DNA of 64,000 nucleotides from NCBI GenBank assembly GCA_002240395.1, contig CP016836.1:1922001-1986000 (forward strand). The letters run 5' to 3'. A model generated the notes under the pieces. That model ran no database searches and was not told where the DNA came from. It was given only the letters and a program-made list of their open reading frames with translations. The DNA comes from Xanthomonas citri pv. mangiferaeindicae (GTDB lineage: Bacteria > Pseudomonadota > Gammaproteobacteria > Xanthomonadales > Xanthomonadaceae). Below are positions 1-8,701 of the stretch, piece by piece (the first letter of the stretch is position 1; each line of letters starts with the position of its first letter). A program made the translations under genes and the position numbers.

Positions 1-420
1 GACATAGCCGGCCTCGAAGACGTCCTTGGAATACGCCAGAAAACGCCGATAGCCGGCGACATCGGCCGGATTGCGCGCGTGGATCTGGCGGTCGAGCGCC
101 TCCTGGTCGTTGGCATAGTCGAAGTGCGAGCCATCCTCCCAACACAGCCGATAGAACGGCTCGACCGGCAGCAGCTCGACGTAGTCGGCCATGCGCCGGC
201 CGGTCAGCGCGAACAGTTCTTCCAGCGCCGAAGGGTCGGTGATCACGGTCGGGCCGGCGTCGAAGACGAAGCCCTGGTCTTCGTAGACGTAGGCGCGGCC
301 GCCCGGCTTGTCGCGCTTTTCGAGCAGCGTGGTCTGCCAGCCGCCGGCCTGCAGCCGGATGGCGAGCGCGAGCCCGCCGAAACCCGCGCCGATGACCACG
401 GCGCGTTTGGGTGACGTCAT
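1..420 (-). CDS. crtI: Phytoene desaturase CrtI, N-terminal part (cut by window edge)
   Basis: This is the first 140 codons of a phytoene desaturase, which introduces the double bonds that turn phytoene into lycopene. Translation from the ATG at 420 shows a dinucleotide-binding start (VVIGAGFGGLALAIRL), then LLEKRDKPGGRAY and DAGPTVITDP, all typical of CrtI-type FAD/NAD(P) desaturases. The start ATG overlaps the crtY stop codon (ATGA), so the two are translationally coupled. The rest of the protein lies outside the window. The family call is firm from the N-terminus and from the crtE-fni-crtX-crtY context. Confidence 0.93.
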   Translation of the reverse strand, partial: MTSPKRAVVIGAGFGGLALAIRLQAGGWQTTLLEKRDKPGGRAYVYEDQGFVFDAGPTVITDPSALEELFALTGRRMADYVELLPVEPFYRLCWEDGSHFDYANDQEALDRQIHARNPADVAGYRRFLAYSKDVFEAGYV

Positions 421-1586
421 TGCATGTTCCTCGAGGCGATAGGGGTGCCGCGCACGGCGCGCCAAGCCGCCGCGACCGGCACCGGCGGCTTGCCGGCGAC
501 GATGCGCAGCTTGTCCAGCAGTTGCAGCCGGTCGGCATAGAACCGGGCGATGAGACCGGCCGGCAGGCCGTAGAAGCGCTGCATCACACGCCAGCGGTCT
601 TGCGGGCGGCCGGCGCGGAACAGCATGCGGTTGAGCGCGCGGAAGAACGTCTGACGCTGCCAGTGCGCGCGCGCTTCGTCCCGGGTGAGTGCGTACAGGG
701 ACTCGGCATCGAGCTTTTGGCTTGCGACGATGCGGTCGGCGAGCCGGACGGCGTGCGGCAGCGAGTAGCCGGTGGTGGCGTGGAACAACCCGGCGGCAAG
801 GCCGGCGCGCGGCTGATGGCCGCCTTCGTCCCAGAACGCATCGACATCGCCGTCGAGCACGATCGGCAGCACGCCGCGTTCCTCGCGCAGGCAGGCGGCC
901 ACCTGCCAGCCACGGTTGCGTGCGTAGCGGTCGATGTTCGCGCCGAGCGCATCGAAATCGGGCCGGTCGTCGTCGACGTAGTGGGTGTCCTCCACCAGCA
1001 CGGTGTCAGCCGAGAACGGCAGCAGGTAGACGAAGCGGTAGCCCAGCCCCTGGGCCACATCGGCGTCCATGATCACCGGCAGTTCGAGCCCGTGCGGTTG
1101 CGCGGTGCGCAGCACGCGGCCGAGAAACGCCTGGTGGCCGAGCGCCATGAACCGGCTGGCGCGCGCGCCGCGGCCATCGACGACGGCGCCGGCGGTGAGT
1201 GTGCGGCCATCGCCGAGCACGACATGCGTCGGCGCCAGTTCGACGACCGCCGTGTCGCAGTGCAGCGCGTCGCCGAGGGCGTCGCGCAGACGCGCTGCGA
1301 GGGTGTCCGACAGCACGCTGGCGTAACCGCCGTCCAGGCGCCGTTGCCGCTCGGGGAAACGCACCGTGTACGCCGGCCAGTGGCGATGCACCAGCGGTGC
1401 CAGCCAGTGCCGCTGCGCGTCGGTCAGGTCGCTGTCGTGGAACGACCAGGTGTGGTTGCCGCAGGGCTGGGGGCCGCGCTCGAGCATCAGCACGCGCAGG
1501 TCGGGACGGGTATCGCGCAGGCGCAACGCGATCAGCGCGTTGGCCAACCCGGCGCCGACCAGGATCAGGTCATGGTGCGCATCCAT
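417..1586 (-). CDS. crtY: Lycopene beta-cyclase CrtY
   Basis: A 389-residue protein that closes both ends of lycopene to give beta-carotene. The N-terminus holds a flavin-type Rossmann motif (DLILVGAGLANALIALRL, about residues 5-22), and RFVYLLPFSADTVLVEDTHY is a conserved CrtY segment near the middle. The length matches CrtY proteins of Pantoea and related bacteria. Its start ATG (1584-1586) overlaps the upstream crtX stop as TGATG, and its stop overlaps the crtI start, so it is embedded in one operon. Confidence 0.93.
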   Translation of the reverse strand: MDAHHDLILVGAGLANALIALRLRDTRPDLRVLMLERGPQPCGNHTWSFHDSDLTDAQRHWLAPLVHRHWPAYTVRFPERQRRLDGGYASVLSDTLAARLRDALGDALHCDTAVVELAPTHVVLGDGRTLTAGAVVDGRGARASRFMALGHQAFLGRVLRTAQPHGLELPVIMDADVAQGLGYRFVYLLPFSADTVLVEDTHYVDDDRPDFDALGANIDRYARNRGWQVAACLREERGVLPIVLDGDVDAFWDEGGHQPRAGLAAGLFHATTGYSLPHAVRLADRIVASQKLDAESLYALTRDEARAHWQRQTFFRALNRMLFRAGRPQDRWRVMQRFYGLPAGLIARFYADRLQLLDKLRIVAGKPPVPVAAAWRAVRGTPIASRNMQ

Positions 1587-2866
1587 CAGGCGGCCTCGGC
1601 CAAAACCGGGCGGGCAGTGGTCGCCACCGCCTCCGCGATCCTGGCGGCACGCGCGCTGCCGCCCGCGGCCTGCGCCGCGACGCCCAGCGCCTGCGCACGC
1701 TGCCCGAAGCCCGGTTCGTCGAGCAGCCGGGAGAGCAGGCGTTGCAGCGTGCTGGCGCCGGCCAGGTGCGCGGAGGCTTTCAGGCCGGCGCCGGCGTGGA
1801 CCACGCGCGCCGCGACGCCAGGCTGGTCGAAGGCGATCGGCAGCGCGAGGATCGGGGTCCCAGCGACGCAGGCATCGAGGACAGTATTGAGCCCGGCGTG
1901 CGAGATCACCGCATCGGCGCGCGCGAGCATCGCGCGCTGCGGTACGAAGTCGACGACCTCGATCGCACCGGGGATTTGCAGGCTGCGCGCCTGGGCCGGC
2001 GACAGACCACCGCAGTGGGCCAGCACCAGATGCGCACCCAGCCGGCGGCAGGCGCGCACGATGCGGCGGAAGATCGCCAGCCGCTGGCCCTGCAGGGTGC
2101 CCAGCGACGCGAACACCACCGGCCGGTCCGCCGCCAAGTCCAAGGTCAGCGGCGGATCGGGCGCAGCGTCGCGTAACGGGCCGACATGATGGAAGTGCGC
2201 GGGCAGCGCATGGCGCGGGAACTCCAGCCCGACGACGGTCTGGCTGAGTTGCGCATACGGCGACAGGCAGTCGTGCAGCGCGTGGCGGGGCGACAGGCCG
2301 AACGCTGCCGCGTGGCGCGCGATCACCCGGCCGTGCGGCGCCATCAGACGGTCGTAGACGCGGCTGCTCGCCTCGCACAGCTGCCGCGTCCGGGCGTCGT
2401 CGGCGTAGGCCCACGGCATCACCGGCAGCGGCACGCCGGGCTCGCGGTTGACCGGCAGCGCGCAGGCGACCGAGACGTAGGGCAGGCCGAGCGCCTCGGC
2501 CACCAGGCCGCCGGCCGCCTCCATCTGGTCGCAGACCACTGCGTCGATACCGGCGCGCGCGAACGCATCGGGCAGGGTGCGGCACAGCAGGTCGGTCGAC
2601 TCGGCGACGTCCAGGATCACGCGGCGCAGGCCCAAGGGCCCACCGGGCCGCGCGGCCCGCCGCAGCATCGCGGCCAACGTGCCGGCAGGCTGGTCGGCCG
2701 CCCCGATCGCGCGAAAGCCGATGCGCGGGTCGGCGAGCCAGGCCGCGGCCTCGGGCAGGTGGAAGAAGGTGGCCTGGTGGCCGCGATCGATCAGTGCTTG
2801 CGCGACTGTCTGCAGTGCGCGCATGTGGCTGGGAAAGGGCGGGGCGACGAACGCGAAATGGGTCAT
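1586..2866 (-). CDS. crtX: Zeaxanthin glucosyltransferase-like CrtX
   Basis: A 426-residue GT1-family glycosyltransferase that probably adds sugar to the hydroxyl groups of zeaxanthin. It begins MTHFAFVAPPFPSHMRALQ, typical of CrtX. The C-terminal donor-binding region contains HAGLNTVLDACVAGTPILAL, close to the CrtX/UGT signature. I chose the ATG at 2866 because it overlaps the fni stop (ATGA) and gives the family's usual N-terminus; longer upstream extensions in this frame would run into fni. The sugar and acceptor are inferred from gene context. Confidence 0.88.
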   Translation of the reverse strand: MTHFAFVAPPFPSHMRALQTVAQALIDRGHQATFFHLPEAAAWLADPRIGFRAIGAADQPAGTLAAMLRRAARPGGPLGLRRVILDVAESTDLLCRTLPDAFARAGIDAVVCDQMEAAGGLVAEALGLPYVSVACALPVNREPGVPLPVMPWAYADDARTRQLCEASSRVYDRLMAPHGRVIARHAAAFGLSPRHALHDCLSPYAQLSQTVVGLEFPRHALPAHFHHVGPLRDAAPDPPLTLDLAADRPVVFASLGTLQGQRLAIFRRIVRACRRLGAHLVLAHCGGLSPAQARSLQIPGAIEVVDFVPQRAMLARADAVISHAGLNTVLDACVAGTPILALPIAFDQPGVAARVVHAGAGLKASAHLAGASTLQRLLSRLLDEPGFGQRAQALGVAAQAAGGSARAARIAEAVATTARPVLAEAA

Positions 2867-3939
2867 GCCGGCGGCAGGACACGGTCGCCGTGCCGGACGC
2901 GCAGGGGCGCCCGTCGCAAGGCGTCGAGGTCGCGGCTGGCGGTGCAGAAGCAGGCGATCCGCAACTGGCGCACCACGATCTCGAAGTGGGCGATGACCGC
3001 CTCGGTCGAGGTCACCGCACTGGCGAGCAGCGATGCGGCCTGGCCGACGAGATCGGCCCCCAGGGCAATCGCCTTGGCGGCATCGACGCCGTCGCGGATC
3101 CCGCCCGAGGCGATCAGTGTGGCTTCGGGCAGCGCCTGGCGGACGTCGGTAATCGCCTGCGCGGTCGGGATGCCCCAGCCGGCGAAGGCCATCGCCACGG
3201 CCCGGTCTGCAGGATCGCGTGCGCGCTCGGCCTCGACCGCAGCCCAACTGGTGCCACCGGCACCGGCAACGTCGATCACCGACACGCCCGCATCCCACAG
3301 GCGCCGGGCGACATCCGGCGACAGACCTGCGCCCACCTCCTTGGCCACCAGCGGAACCGACGCACGCGTGGCCAGGTGCTCGATCGCGCCGAGGATGCCG
3401 CGCCAGTCGCGATCGCCGCCGCGCTGGACCGCTTCCTGCAGCGGGTTGAGATGCACGATCAACGCGTCGGCGTCGATCATCTCGACCGCACGTCGTGCGA
3501 GGTCCGGGCCGCCGTCACGCAGTTGCGCAGCGCCGAGATTGGCGAGGATCGGCACGTCGGGCGCGCGCCGCCGCAGGTCCCGGGTCAGGCCGTGGTCGGC
3601 CTGCGTTTCCAGCGCCACCCGCTGCGAGCCCACGGCCAGCGCGATGCCCAGCGATTGCGCGGCCTCGGCGAGGTGACGGTTGATCGCGGTCGCGCGCAGT
3701 GCGCCGCCGGTCATCGAGCTGATCAGCAGCGGCGCGCGCAGCGGGCGTCCGAACAGCGTGGTGCCCAGATCGATCGCGTCGAGGTCGAGCTCGGGCAGCG
3801 CGCAGTGCTCGAACGCATAGTCGGCCAGGCCGGTCGCGACGCACGTGCGGGCACGGGCCTCGTCGAGCACGATGTCCAGGTGATCGTTCTTGCGTGCCAC
3901 CAGCGGCGCGACATCGCCGGCACCGGATGCCAGCTTCAT
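2863..3939 (-). CDS. fni: Type 2 isopentenyl-diphosphate delta-isomerase
   Basis: A 358-residue FMN-dependent isomerase that interconverts isopentenyl and dimethylallyl diphosphate and so supplies the starter for carotenoid synthesis. Diagnostic segments are ARKNDHLDIVL at the N-terminus, PLLISSMTGGALRATAINRH around residue 70, and SVIDVAGAGGTSWAAVE plus IASGGIRDGVDAAKAIALGA in the C-terminal barrel. It is not the type 1 Nudix enzyme. It overlaps crtE and crtX by 4 nt each (ATGA), which places it inside the pigment operon. Confidence 0.93.
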   Translation of the reverse strand: MKLASGAGDVAPLVARKNDHLDIVLDEARARTCVATGLADYAFEHCALPELDLDAIDLGTTLFGRPLRAPLLISSMTGGALRATAINRHLAEAAQSLGIALAVGSQRVALETQADHGLTRDLRRRAPDVPILANLGAAQLRDGGPDLARRAVEMIDADALIVHLNPLQEAVQRGGDRDWRGILGAIEHLATRASVPLVAKEVGAGLSPDVARRLWDAGVSVIDVAGAGGTSWAAVEAERARDPADRAVAMAFAGWGIPTAQAITDVRQALPEATLIASGGIRDGVDAAKAIALGADLVGQAASLLASAVTSTEAVIAHFEIVVRQLRIACFCTASRDLDALRRAPLRVRHGDRVLPPA

Positions 3940-4826
3940 CGCGACGCTCCGAACAGGCGGCTGCAGTATGCCTCCAGCGCGCTGTCCTCGCCGTAGATGT
4001 CAGCCAGCGTGTCGCGGGCGCGCCGCAGATGCGCACGCAGGCGGCGCTCGACTTCGTCGGCGCCGAGCAATGCCAGCAGGGTCGACTTGCCGGCGTCCTG
4101 GTGGCTGTCCTTGCCGGTGGACGCACTGTCGTGGCGGTCACGCAGATCGTCCTGGAGCTGGAACGCCTGCCCCAGCTCGAGCGCGACCCGGCCGAGCGCG
4201 CGCCGCGTGGCGTCGTCGGCATCGGCGAGCAGCGCGGCCATCTCCAGCGCCGCTGCGAACAGCGCGCCGGTCTTGAGATGGTTGGTGTCGGCGATGTCGT
4301 CGGCGGCGCGTGCGCCGCTGTCGCGCAGATCCAGGCACTGGCCGCGCACCAACCCCTGGGGGCCGATCGCCGTGGCGAGCACCCCGACCATGCGCGTACG
4401 CGCGGCGGGGGCGACGCCCGGCAAGGCCGCGACCGTCGCGAATGCCTGGCTGAGCAGCCCGACCGAGGCCAGCGCCGCGACGTCCTCGCCGAAACGGCGG
4501 TGGATCGTCGGCCGGCCGCGCCGCAGCGCCGCGTTGTCCATGCACGGCATGTCGTCGAGCACCAGCGAGGCGGCATGCACCATCTCCACCGCGCAGCCCA
4601 GGTCGAGCAAAGCGGCCAGATCGCCGCCGAGCTCCCGGCCCGCGATCAGGACCATCAATGGACGCGTCCGCTTGCCCGCCGCGAGCGCAGCCTCGCGCAT
4701 CGCCATGCACACCAGATCGCGATGATCGGCGGGCCGAGGCAGCAGTTCGGACAGGCGCGCATCGATGCGGCCTCTCAGGCGTTCGGGCGATGGCGCATCC
4801 TGCAGCGGAACGACCAGAGCGCGCAT
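3936..4826 (-). CDS. crtE: Geranylgeranyl diphosphate synthase CrtE
   Basis: A 296-residue trans-prenyltransferase that builds geranylgeranyl diphosphate, the C20 precursor of phytoene. The first aspartate-rich motif is LVLDDMPCMDNAALRRGRPT (about residue 90) and the second is FQLQDDLRDRHDS. GKRTRPLMVL is the usual substrate-binding region. It is the first gene of the visible minus-strand operon, so its promoter should lie in 4827-4964. The stop overlaps the fni start by 4 nt. Confidence 0.92.
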   Translation of the reverse strand: MRALVVPLQDAPSPERLRGRIDARLSELLPRPADHRDLVCMAMREAALAAGKRTRPLMVLIAGRELGGDLAALLDLGCAVEMVHAASLVLDDMPCMDNAALRRGRPTIHRRFGEDVAALASVGLLSQAFATVAALPGVAPAARTRMVGVLATAIGPQGLVRGQCLDLRDSGARAADDIADTNHLKTGALFAAALEMAALLADADDATRRALGRVALELGQAFQLQDDLRDRHDSASTGKDSHQDAGKSTLLALLGADEVERRLRAHLRRARDTLADIYGEDSALEAYCSRLFGASR

Positions 4827-4964
4827 GGAGATTCCTCGGGGTGCAGGGAAACGACGTGATAGCCCTCACGACCGAAGGCCGGTCGCGGACGACGGCGTGC
4901 GATGCAGGGACGTGCGCCCCAATCCTCGCCGAATCCCTGTCGAGCCCGCGTTCACATCCCACGA

Positions 4965-5014
4965 AACCGGGGTCAGAGTGCAATTTCTTTAGAAATTGCA
5001 CTCTGACCCCGGTT
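4965..5014. repeat. Perfect 24-bp inverted repeat (REP-like hairpin)
   Basis: Left arm 4965-4988 and right arm 4991-5014 are exact reverse complements separated by only TT. The core reads GGGGTCAGAGTGCAATTTC. It abuts the stop codon of the ELM1-like gene and sits upstream of crtE. It resembles the GGGGTCAGAGT palindromes I associate with REP/RAYT-type elements in gamma-proteobacteria; that comparison is from memory. It could also end transcription from the ELM1-like gene. Confidence 0.85.
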
Positions 5015-6028
5015 CTAGAGGAGGCGGGTGCGGATCTCGGCGGCGATCCGGGCGGTCTCGCGCAGGGGGGTGACGGGGATGTCGGGCAGGGCGTCGCCCA
5101 GCACGTGGAGGCGACCGTCGGCGATCAGGCTGTCGACGAAGCGGCGCGGGCCGCCGTCGATGCGCTCGGGTTCGAACACGAACACCGGAGCGCGGGTCGC
5201 GGCGGCCTCGGAGAGCATGTTGACTGAGTCGGCCGAGCAAACGATGCGGTCCGCCCAGCCGAGCAGGCCCGGGTAGGGATTCGCGCCGTCAGCGTCATCG
5301 GCCCAGACCAGTGCGGCGCGGTGGGCGTAGCGGGCGCGCAGCGCCGCGCGCACGGGGAGCGGCGTTCGCCGCGAGCCCGCGATCAGCAGGCTGCCGCCGT
5401 CGCGGGCGACCAGGGCGTCGAGCCGCGCGGCCAGGGTCTCGAACGCAGCGACGTCGAAGCGGCCATGCTTGGAATCGCCGCCCAGCAATACCGCGATCCG
5501 TGGCCCGGGCAGCGTCGCCAGGGCCGGATGCGCCACACGGGCGGCGGCCAGCCAGTCGTCGTCGACCGGATGCAGGCTGCCACGCGCGACCAGCACGTTG
5601 TCGCCGCGCAGCGCGTCGTGCGCGGGTACGACGACGAGATCCCAATGGTGCGGAACGATGCGGGGGTCGAGGATCTGCACCGTGCGGGCGCCATGGGCGC
5701 CGGCGAGGCGGGTCGCGAGCGCTGCTTGTCGGCCGCAGCCGATCGCCAGCGCAGGGGGCGTACGCAGTCGCGCTTGATAATGGCCGCCGAACGCGGCGTC
5801 GGCGCCGGGCAGGCGCCGAGGGGCGGCCCAGCGCCAGGGCGCCCGGGGCGTGAGATGCAACTGCGCCACGGGGTGATCCGACGCCACCGCCGCCGCCAAG
5901 GCGTCGGCCTGACGCGCGTTGCCGGCGCGGCCGTCACTGACTGCCCAGATATGTCGGCAATCGGCGCCGTCGTGCGGGTTTCGTTCCACGAGTGTGACCA
6001 TCCGTTCCGGGCGGTGCACGCGCGACAC
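5015..6028 (-). CDS. Mitochondrial fission ELM1-like protein (DUF1022)
   Basis: A 337-residue protein of the ELM1/DUF1022 family, whose role in bacteria is unsettled. Family-typical segments are HIWAVSDGRAGNARQADALA near the N-terminus, LLGGDSKHGRF in the middle, and IVCSADSVNMLSEAAAT with PVFVFEP in the C-terminal half, which resembles a glycosyltransferase-B fold. An ATG at 6001 (MVTLVERN) is an alternative start and would leave more room for the promoter of the divergent reductase gene. The stop lies directly beside the perfect palindrome at 4965-5014. Confidence 0.82.
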   Translation of the reverse strand: MSRVHRPERMVTLVERNPHDGADCRHIWAVSDGRAGNARQADALAAAVASDHPVAQLHLTPRAPWRWAAPRRLPGADAAFGGHYQARLRTPPALAIGCGRQAALATRLAGAHGARTVQILDPRIVPHHWDLVVVPAHDALRGDNVLVARGSLHPVDDDWLAAARVAHPALATLPGPRIAVLLGGDSKHGRFDVAAFETLAARLDALVARDGGSLLIAGSRRTPLPVRAALRARYAHRAALVWADDADGANPYPGLLGWADRIVCSADSVNMLSEAAATRAPVFVFEPERIDGGPRRFVDSLIADGRLHVLGDALPDIPVTPLRETARIAAEIRTRLL

Positions 6029-6078
6029 CGCCGCGTGACTCTACACTGCGGCCCAGTCCAGTCCTTGCGAGACGTTCG

Positions 6079-6666
6079 ATGACCGATGCCTTGCCCGATG
6101 CCGCGCTCGACCAGTTGTTCCGCACCGCCCGCACCTACAACGGGTTCGGCGGGCAGATCGACGACGCCACGCTGCACCGGCTCTACGACCTGCTGAAGTT
6201 CGCCCCGACCTCGGCCAACATGTCGCCGGCCCGCTTCGTGTTCGTCAGGTCCGCCGAAGGTAAGGCACGGCTGGCGCCGGCGCTGAGCGAGGGCAACCGC
6301 GACAAGACGCTGTCGGCACCGGTCACGGTCATCATCGGCCACGACGAGGACTTCCACGAGAAGCTCCCGTTCCTGTTTCCGCACACCGACGCCAAGTCGT
6401 GGTTCGACGGCCCGCGCGAAAACCGGCGAGAAGCCGCGTTCCGCAATGGCAGTCTGCAGGGGGCGTACCTGATCCTGGCCGCGCGCGCGCTCGGCCTCGA
6501 TACCGGCCCGATGTCGGGCTTCGACAATGCCAAGGTCGACGCCGAGTTCTTCGCCGGCACGCAGATCAAGTCGAACTTCCTGGTCAACCTGGGCAAGGGC
6601 GATCCTTCGACAATCTTCCCGCGCTCGCCGCGCCTGCCGTTCGACGAAGCCGCGCGCATCGTCTAG
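6079..6666 (+). CDS. Malonic semialdehyde reductase-like nitroreductase (RutE/HadB family)
   Basis: A 195-residue flavoprotein of the nitroreductase fold. LLKFAPTSANMSPARFVFV (about residues 40-58) and LGLDTGPMSGFDNAKVDAEF match the RutE/HadB subgroup, which reduces malonic semialdehyde in pyrimidine breakdown. No other rut gene is in the window, so a stand-alone reductase of uncertain substrate is equally possible. A TACACT box at about 6041 could serve as its -10 element. Confidence 0.85.
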   Translation: MTDALPDAALDQLFRTARTYNGFGGQIDDATLHRLYDLLKFAPTSANMSPARFVFVRSAEGKARLAPALSEGNRDKTLSAPVTVIIGHDEDFHEKLPFLFPHTDAKSWFDGPRENRREAAFRNGSLQGAYLILAARALGLDTGPMSGFDNAKVDAEFFAGTQIKSNFLVNLGKGDPSTIFPRSPRLPFDEAARIV

Positions 6667-6719
6667 AAGCACCCGCACGACCCTTCCGCAGTTCCCATCC
6701 ACGTTCCGAGGACATCGCC

Positions 6720-7442
6720 ATGCGCACCACCCGTCTGCTGCTCCCGCTCGCCGCCGCCATCGCTCTCGCCGCCTGCGGCCAGCAGGATGGCGCGCCCGCC
6801 AACACCGCCGATGCGCCCGCCGCGTCCGCGCCCGCCCAGCCTTCGGGCGAGGCGATGGGCGAAACCCAGGACACCGCCCAGGCGATCGCCGGCGTGTCGG
6901 GCACCTACGTGCTCGATCCCCACCACACCGACGTGGTCGCGCAGTGGAGCCACTTCGGCTTCTCGCATCCGGTGGCGCATTTCGGCCAGGTCGAAGGCCG
7001 CATCGTGTACGACGCCGACAACGTGTCCGCCTCCTCGGTCGAAGTCACGCTGCCGCTGGCCGGCCTGAACTCGCACGTCTCCGAGTTCGACGACCACCTG
7101 CGCAGCGCCGACTTCTTCGACGCGGCCAAGTACCCCAACGCCACGTTCAAGAGCACGTCGGTCGAGAGCGCGGGCACCAACAAGCTCAAGGTCACCGGCG
7201 ATCTGACGATCAAGGACATCACCAAGCCGGTGGTGCTCGACGTGACGATCAACAAGTTCGGCGAGCAGCCGATGGTCAAGCGCGCCGCCGCCGGCTTCGA
7301 CGCCGTCGCGCAGATCAAGCGCAGCGATTTCGGCGTCGGTGCCTATGCGCCGAACGTCAGCGACGAGGTCGAGCTGCGGATCACGACCGAGGCCGTTGTC
7401 GCCGAGGACGCTGCCGCGCCGGCCGCTGCCACCGCGCAGTGA
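6720..7442 (+). CDS. YceI-family lipoprotein
   Basis: A 240-residue predicted lipoprotein with a signal peptide ending in the lipobox LAAC (about residues 16-19) followed by an Ala/Pro-rich linker. The YceI lipocalin-like domain starts near residue 60 (GTYVLDPHHTDVVAQWSHFG) and includes FDDHLRSADFFDAAKYPNA and TGDLTIKDITKPV. YceI proteins bind isoprenoid or amphiphilic ligands in the periplasm, and that function is only inferred here. The start at 6720 gives a clean signal peptide; in-frame extensions upstream overlap the reductase gene. Confidence 0.9.
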   Translation: MRTTRLLLPLAAAIALAACGQQDGAPANTADAPAASAPAQPSGEAMGETQDTAQAIAGVSGTYVLDPHHTDVVAQWSHFGFSHPVAHFGQVEGRIVYDADNVSASSVEVTLPLAGLNSHVSEFDDHLRSADFFDAAKYPNATFKSTSVESAGTNKLKVTGDLTIKDITKPVVLDVTINKFGEQPMVKRAAAGFDAVAQIKRSDFGVGAYAPNVSDEVELRITTEAVVAEDAAAPAAATAQ

Positions 7443-7588
7443 CGTCCGCTGCCGCCGGTGCGCCGGCGGCAGGGTCGCGAGTCCCTGCGGGGCCCGTGGT
7501 CAATCCCGGGCCCCGCGCATTTTCGTCGTGGGCGCGTGTGCCCACGGCCCATGCCCCCATCCCCCCACCCGACGCGCTGTGCGCGTCG

Positions 7589-7613
7589 ACCTCCCCCGAG
7601 CGCAGGGGGAGGT
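7589..7613. repeat. Short GC hairpin repeat, copy 1
   Basis: CCTCCCCC and GGGGGAGG form an 8-bp stem around a 7-nt loop, next to a C-rich stretch. A close relative lies at 17673-17696, and the two share their flanking C/G-rich tracts in inverted order. It lies in the 231-bp gap before the pirin gene, where I see no other gene. Confidence 0.6.
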
Positions 7614-7673
7614 GACACGCGTTCGATGCGCGTCTCCCCTCTGCTCCCTCGTCGCACCGCCAGGAGTGCCGTC

Positions 7674-8384
7674 ATGAAACTGCATCGCCCCGCCGACGCC
7701 CGCGGCCAGGTCCGGACCGACTGGCTCGACAGCCGCCATACCTTCTCGTTCGGCCACTACCACGACCCGGCATGGATGGGCTTCGGCCCGTTGCGCGTGA
7801 TCAACGAGGACCGAGTCGCCCCAGGCGCGGGCTTTCCGACCCACGGCCACGCCAACATGGAGATCCTCAGCTACGTGCTCGAAGGCACGCTGGCGCATGC
7901 GGACAACCAGGGCGGCCGCGGCGCGCTGTCGGCCGGCGAGCTGCAGTGGATGGGCGCTGGCCACGGGATCGAGCACAGCGAGTTCAACGGCTCGGCGCAG
8001 GCGCCGGTGCATTTCCTGCAGATCTGGATCCAGCCCGATCGCGTCAACTTGCCGCCGGGCCACGCGCAGCGCGCGTTCGACCCGGCCGCGCGGCGTGGTA
8101 CCTGGGGGGTGCTGGCCTCGCCCGACGGCCGCGACGGCAGCCTGGCGATCCGCCAGCAGGCGACGCTGCAGGGCGTGTTGCTGGGTGAGGGCGAGCGCGT
8201 CGAAGCGACGTTGTCGCCGGACCGGCGCTACTGGCTGCAGGTCGCACGCGGCGCGGTGCGCGTCGACGGCGAGCAGCTGTCGGCCGGCGATGCGCAGGGC
8301 TGGGTCGACGAGGCGGCGACCCTGGTCATCGAGGGCGCGGGCGAGGCCCTGGCCGACGTGCTGTTGTTCGACCTGCCGCGCTGA
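7674..8384 (+). CDS. Pirin family protein (YhhW-like)
   Basis: A 236-residue bicupin of the pirin family; some members have quercetin dioxygenase activity. The N-terminal cupin holds the metal-site pattern GFPTHGHANMEILSYVLEG (about residues 57-75) and GAGHGIEHSEFNGS, and FLQIWIQPDR follows. The ATG at 7674 is preceded by a CAGGAG ribosome-binding site and gives the usual pirin start (MKLHRPADARG). It stands alone between the repeat region and the zinc-finger gene. The substrate is unknown. Confidence 0.9.
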   Translation: MKLHRPADARGQVRTDWLDSRHTFSFGHYHDPAWMGFGPLRVINEDRVAPGAGFPTHGHANMEILSYVLEGTLAHADNQGGRGALSAGELQWMGAGHGIEHSEFNGSAQAPVHFLQIWIQPDRVNLPPGHAQRAFDPAARRGTWGVLASPDGRDGSLAIRQQATLQGVLLGEGERVEATLSPDRRYWLQVARGAVRVDGEQLSAGDAQGWVDEAATLVIEGAGEALADVLLFDLPR

Positions 8385-8469
8385 GCGCCGGGGTCACGGC
8401 CGGCGCCCGACGAGCGGCCGGCGCGCAGGCTAGAATGGCGGCCTTCCATGTTCGATCGATGCCGCCGCC

Positions 8470-8670
8470 ATGACCGCAGCCAACGTCCAGCCGACGCAAG
8501 CCAATGCCGCCAAGCAGTACGAGGTGCGGCGCGCCGACCTGCCGCTGAGCTGCCCGCTGCCGTCGATGGCGCTGTGGAACTCGCACCCCCGCGTCTACCT
8601 GCCGATCGAGGCCGAGGGCGGCGCGGCCGATTGTCCGTACTGCGGCGCGCACTTCGTCCTGGTCGATTGA
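8470..8670 (+). CDS. Zinc-finger CHCC domain protein
   Basis: A 66-residue protein whose C-terminal half matches the zf-CHCC domain. LPLSCPLPSMALWNSHPRVY supplies the first Cys and His, and DCPYCGAHFVLVD the last two Cys. Such proteins resemble subunit NDUFS6 of complex I and are common single genes in Xanthomonadaceae and other proteobacteria. It lies 31 bp upstream of the glycosyltransferase gene and could be co-transcribed with it. Confidence 0.87.
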   Translation: MTAANVQPTQANAAKQYEVRRADLPLSCPLPSMALWNSHPRVYLPIEAEGGAADCPYCGAHFVLVD

Positions 8671-8701
8671 CCGTCGGCGGCGTCGCCGTCAGCCGCGCCG
8701 C

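Noticed and set aside
411..2189. A 592-codon plus-strand open frame opposite crtY and crtX
   Set aside because: No recognisable domain; crtY and crtX on the other strand have clear family motifs.
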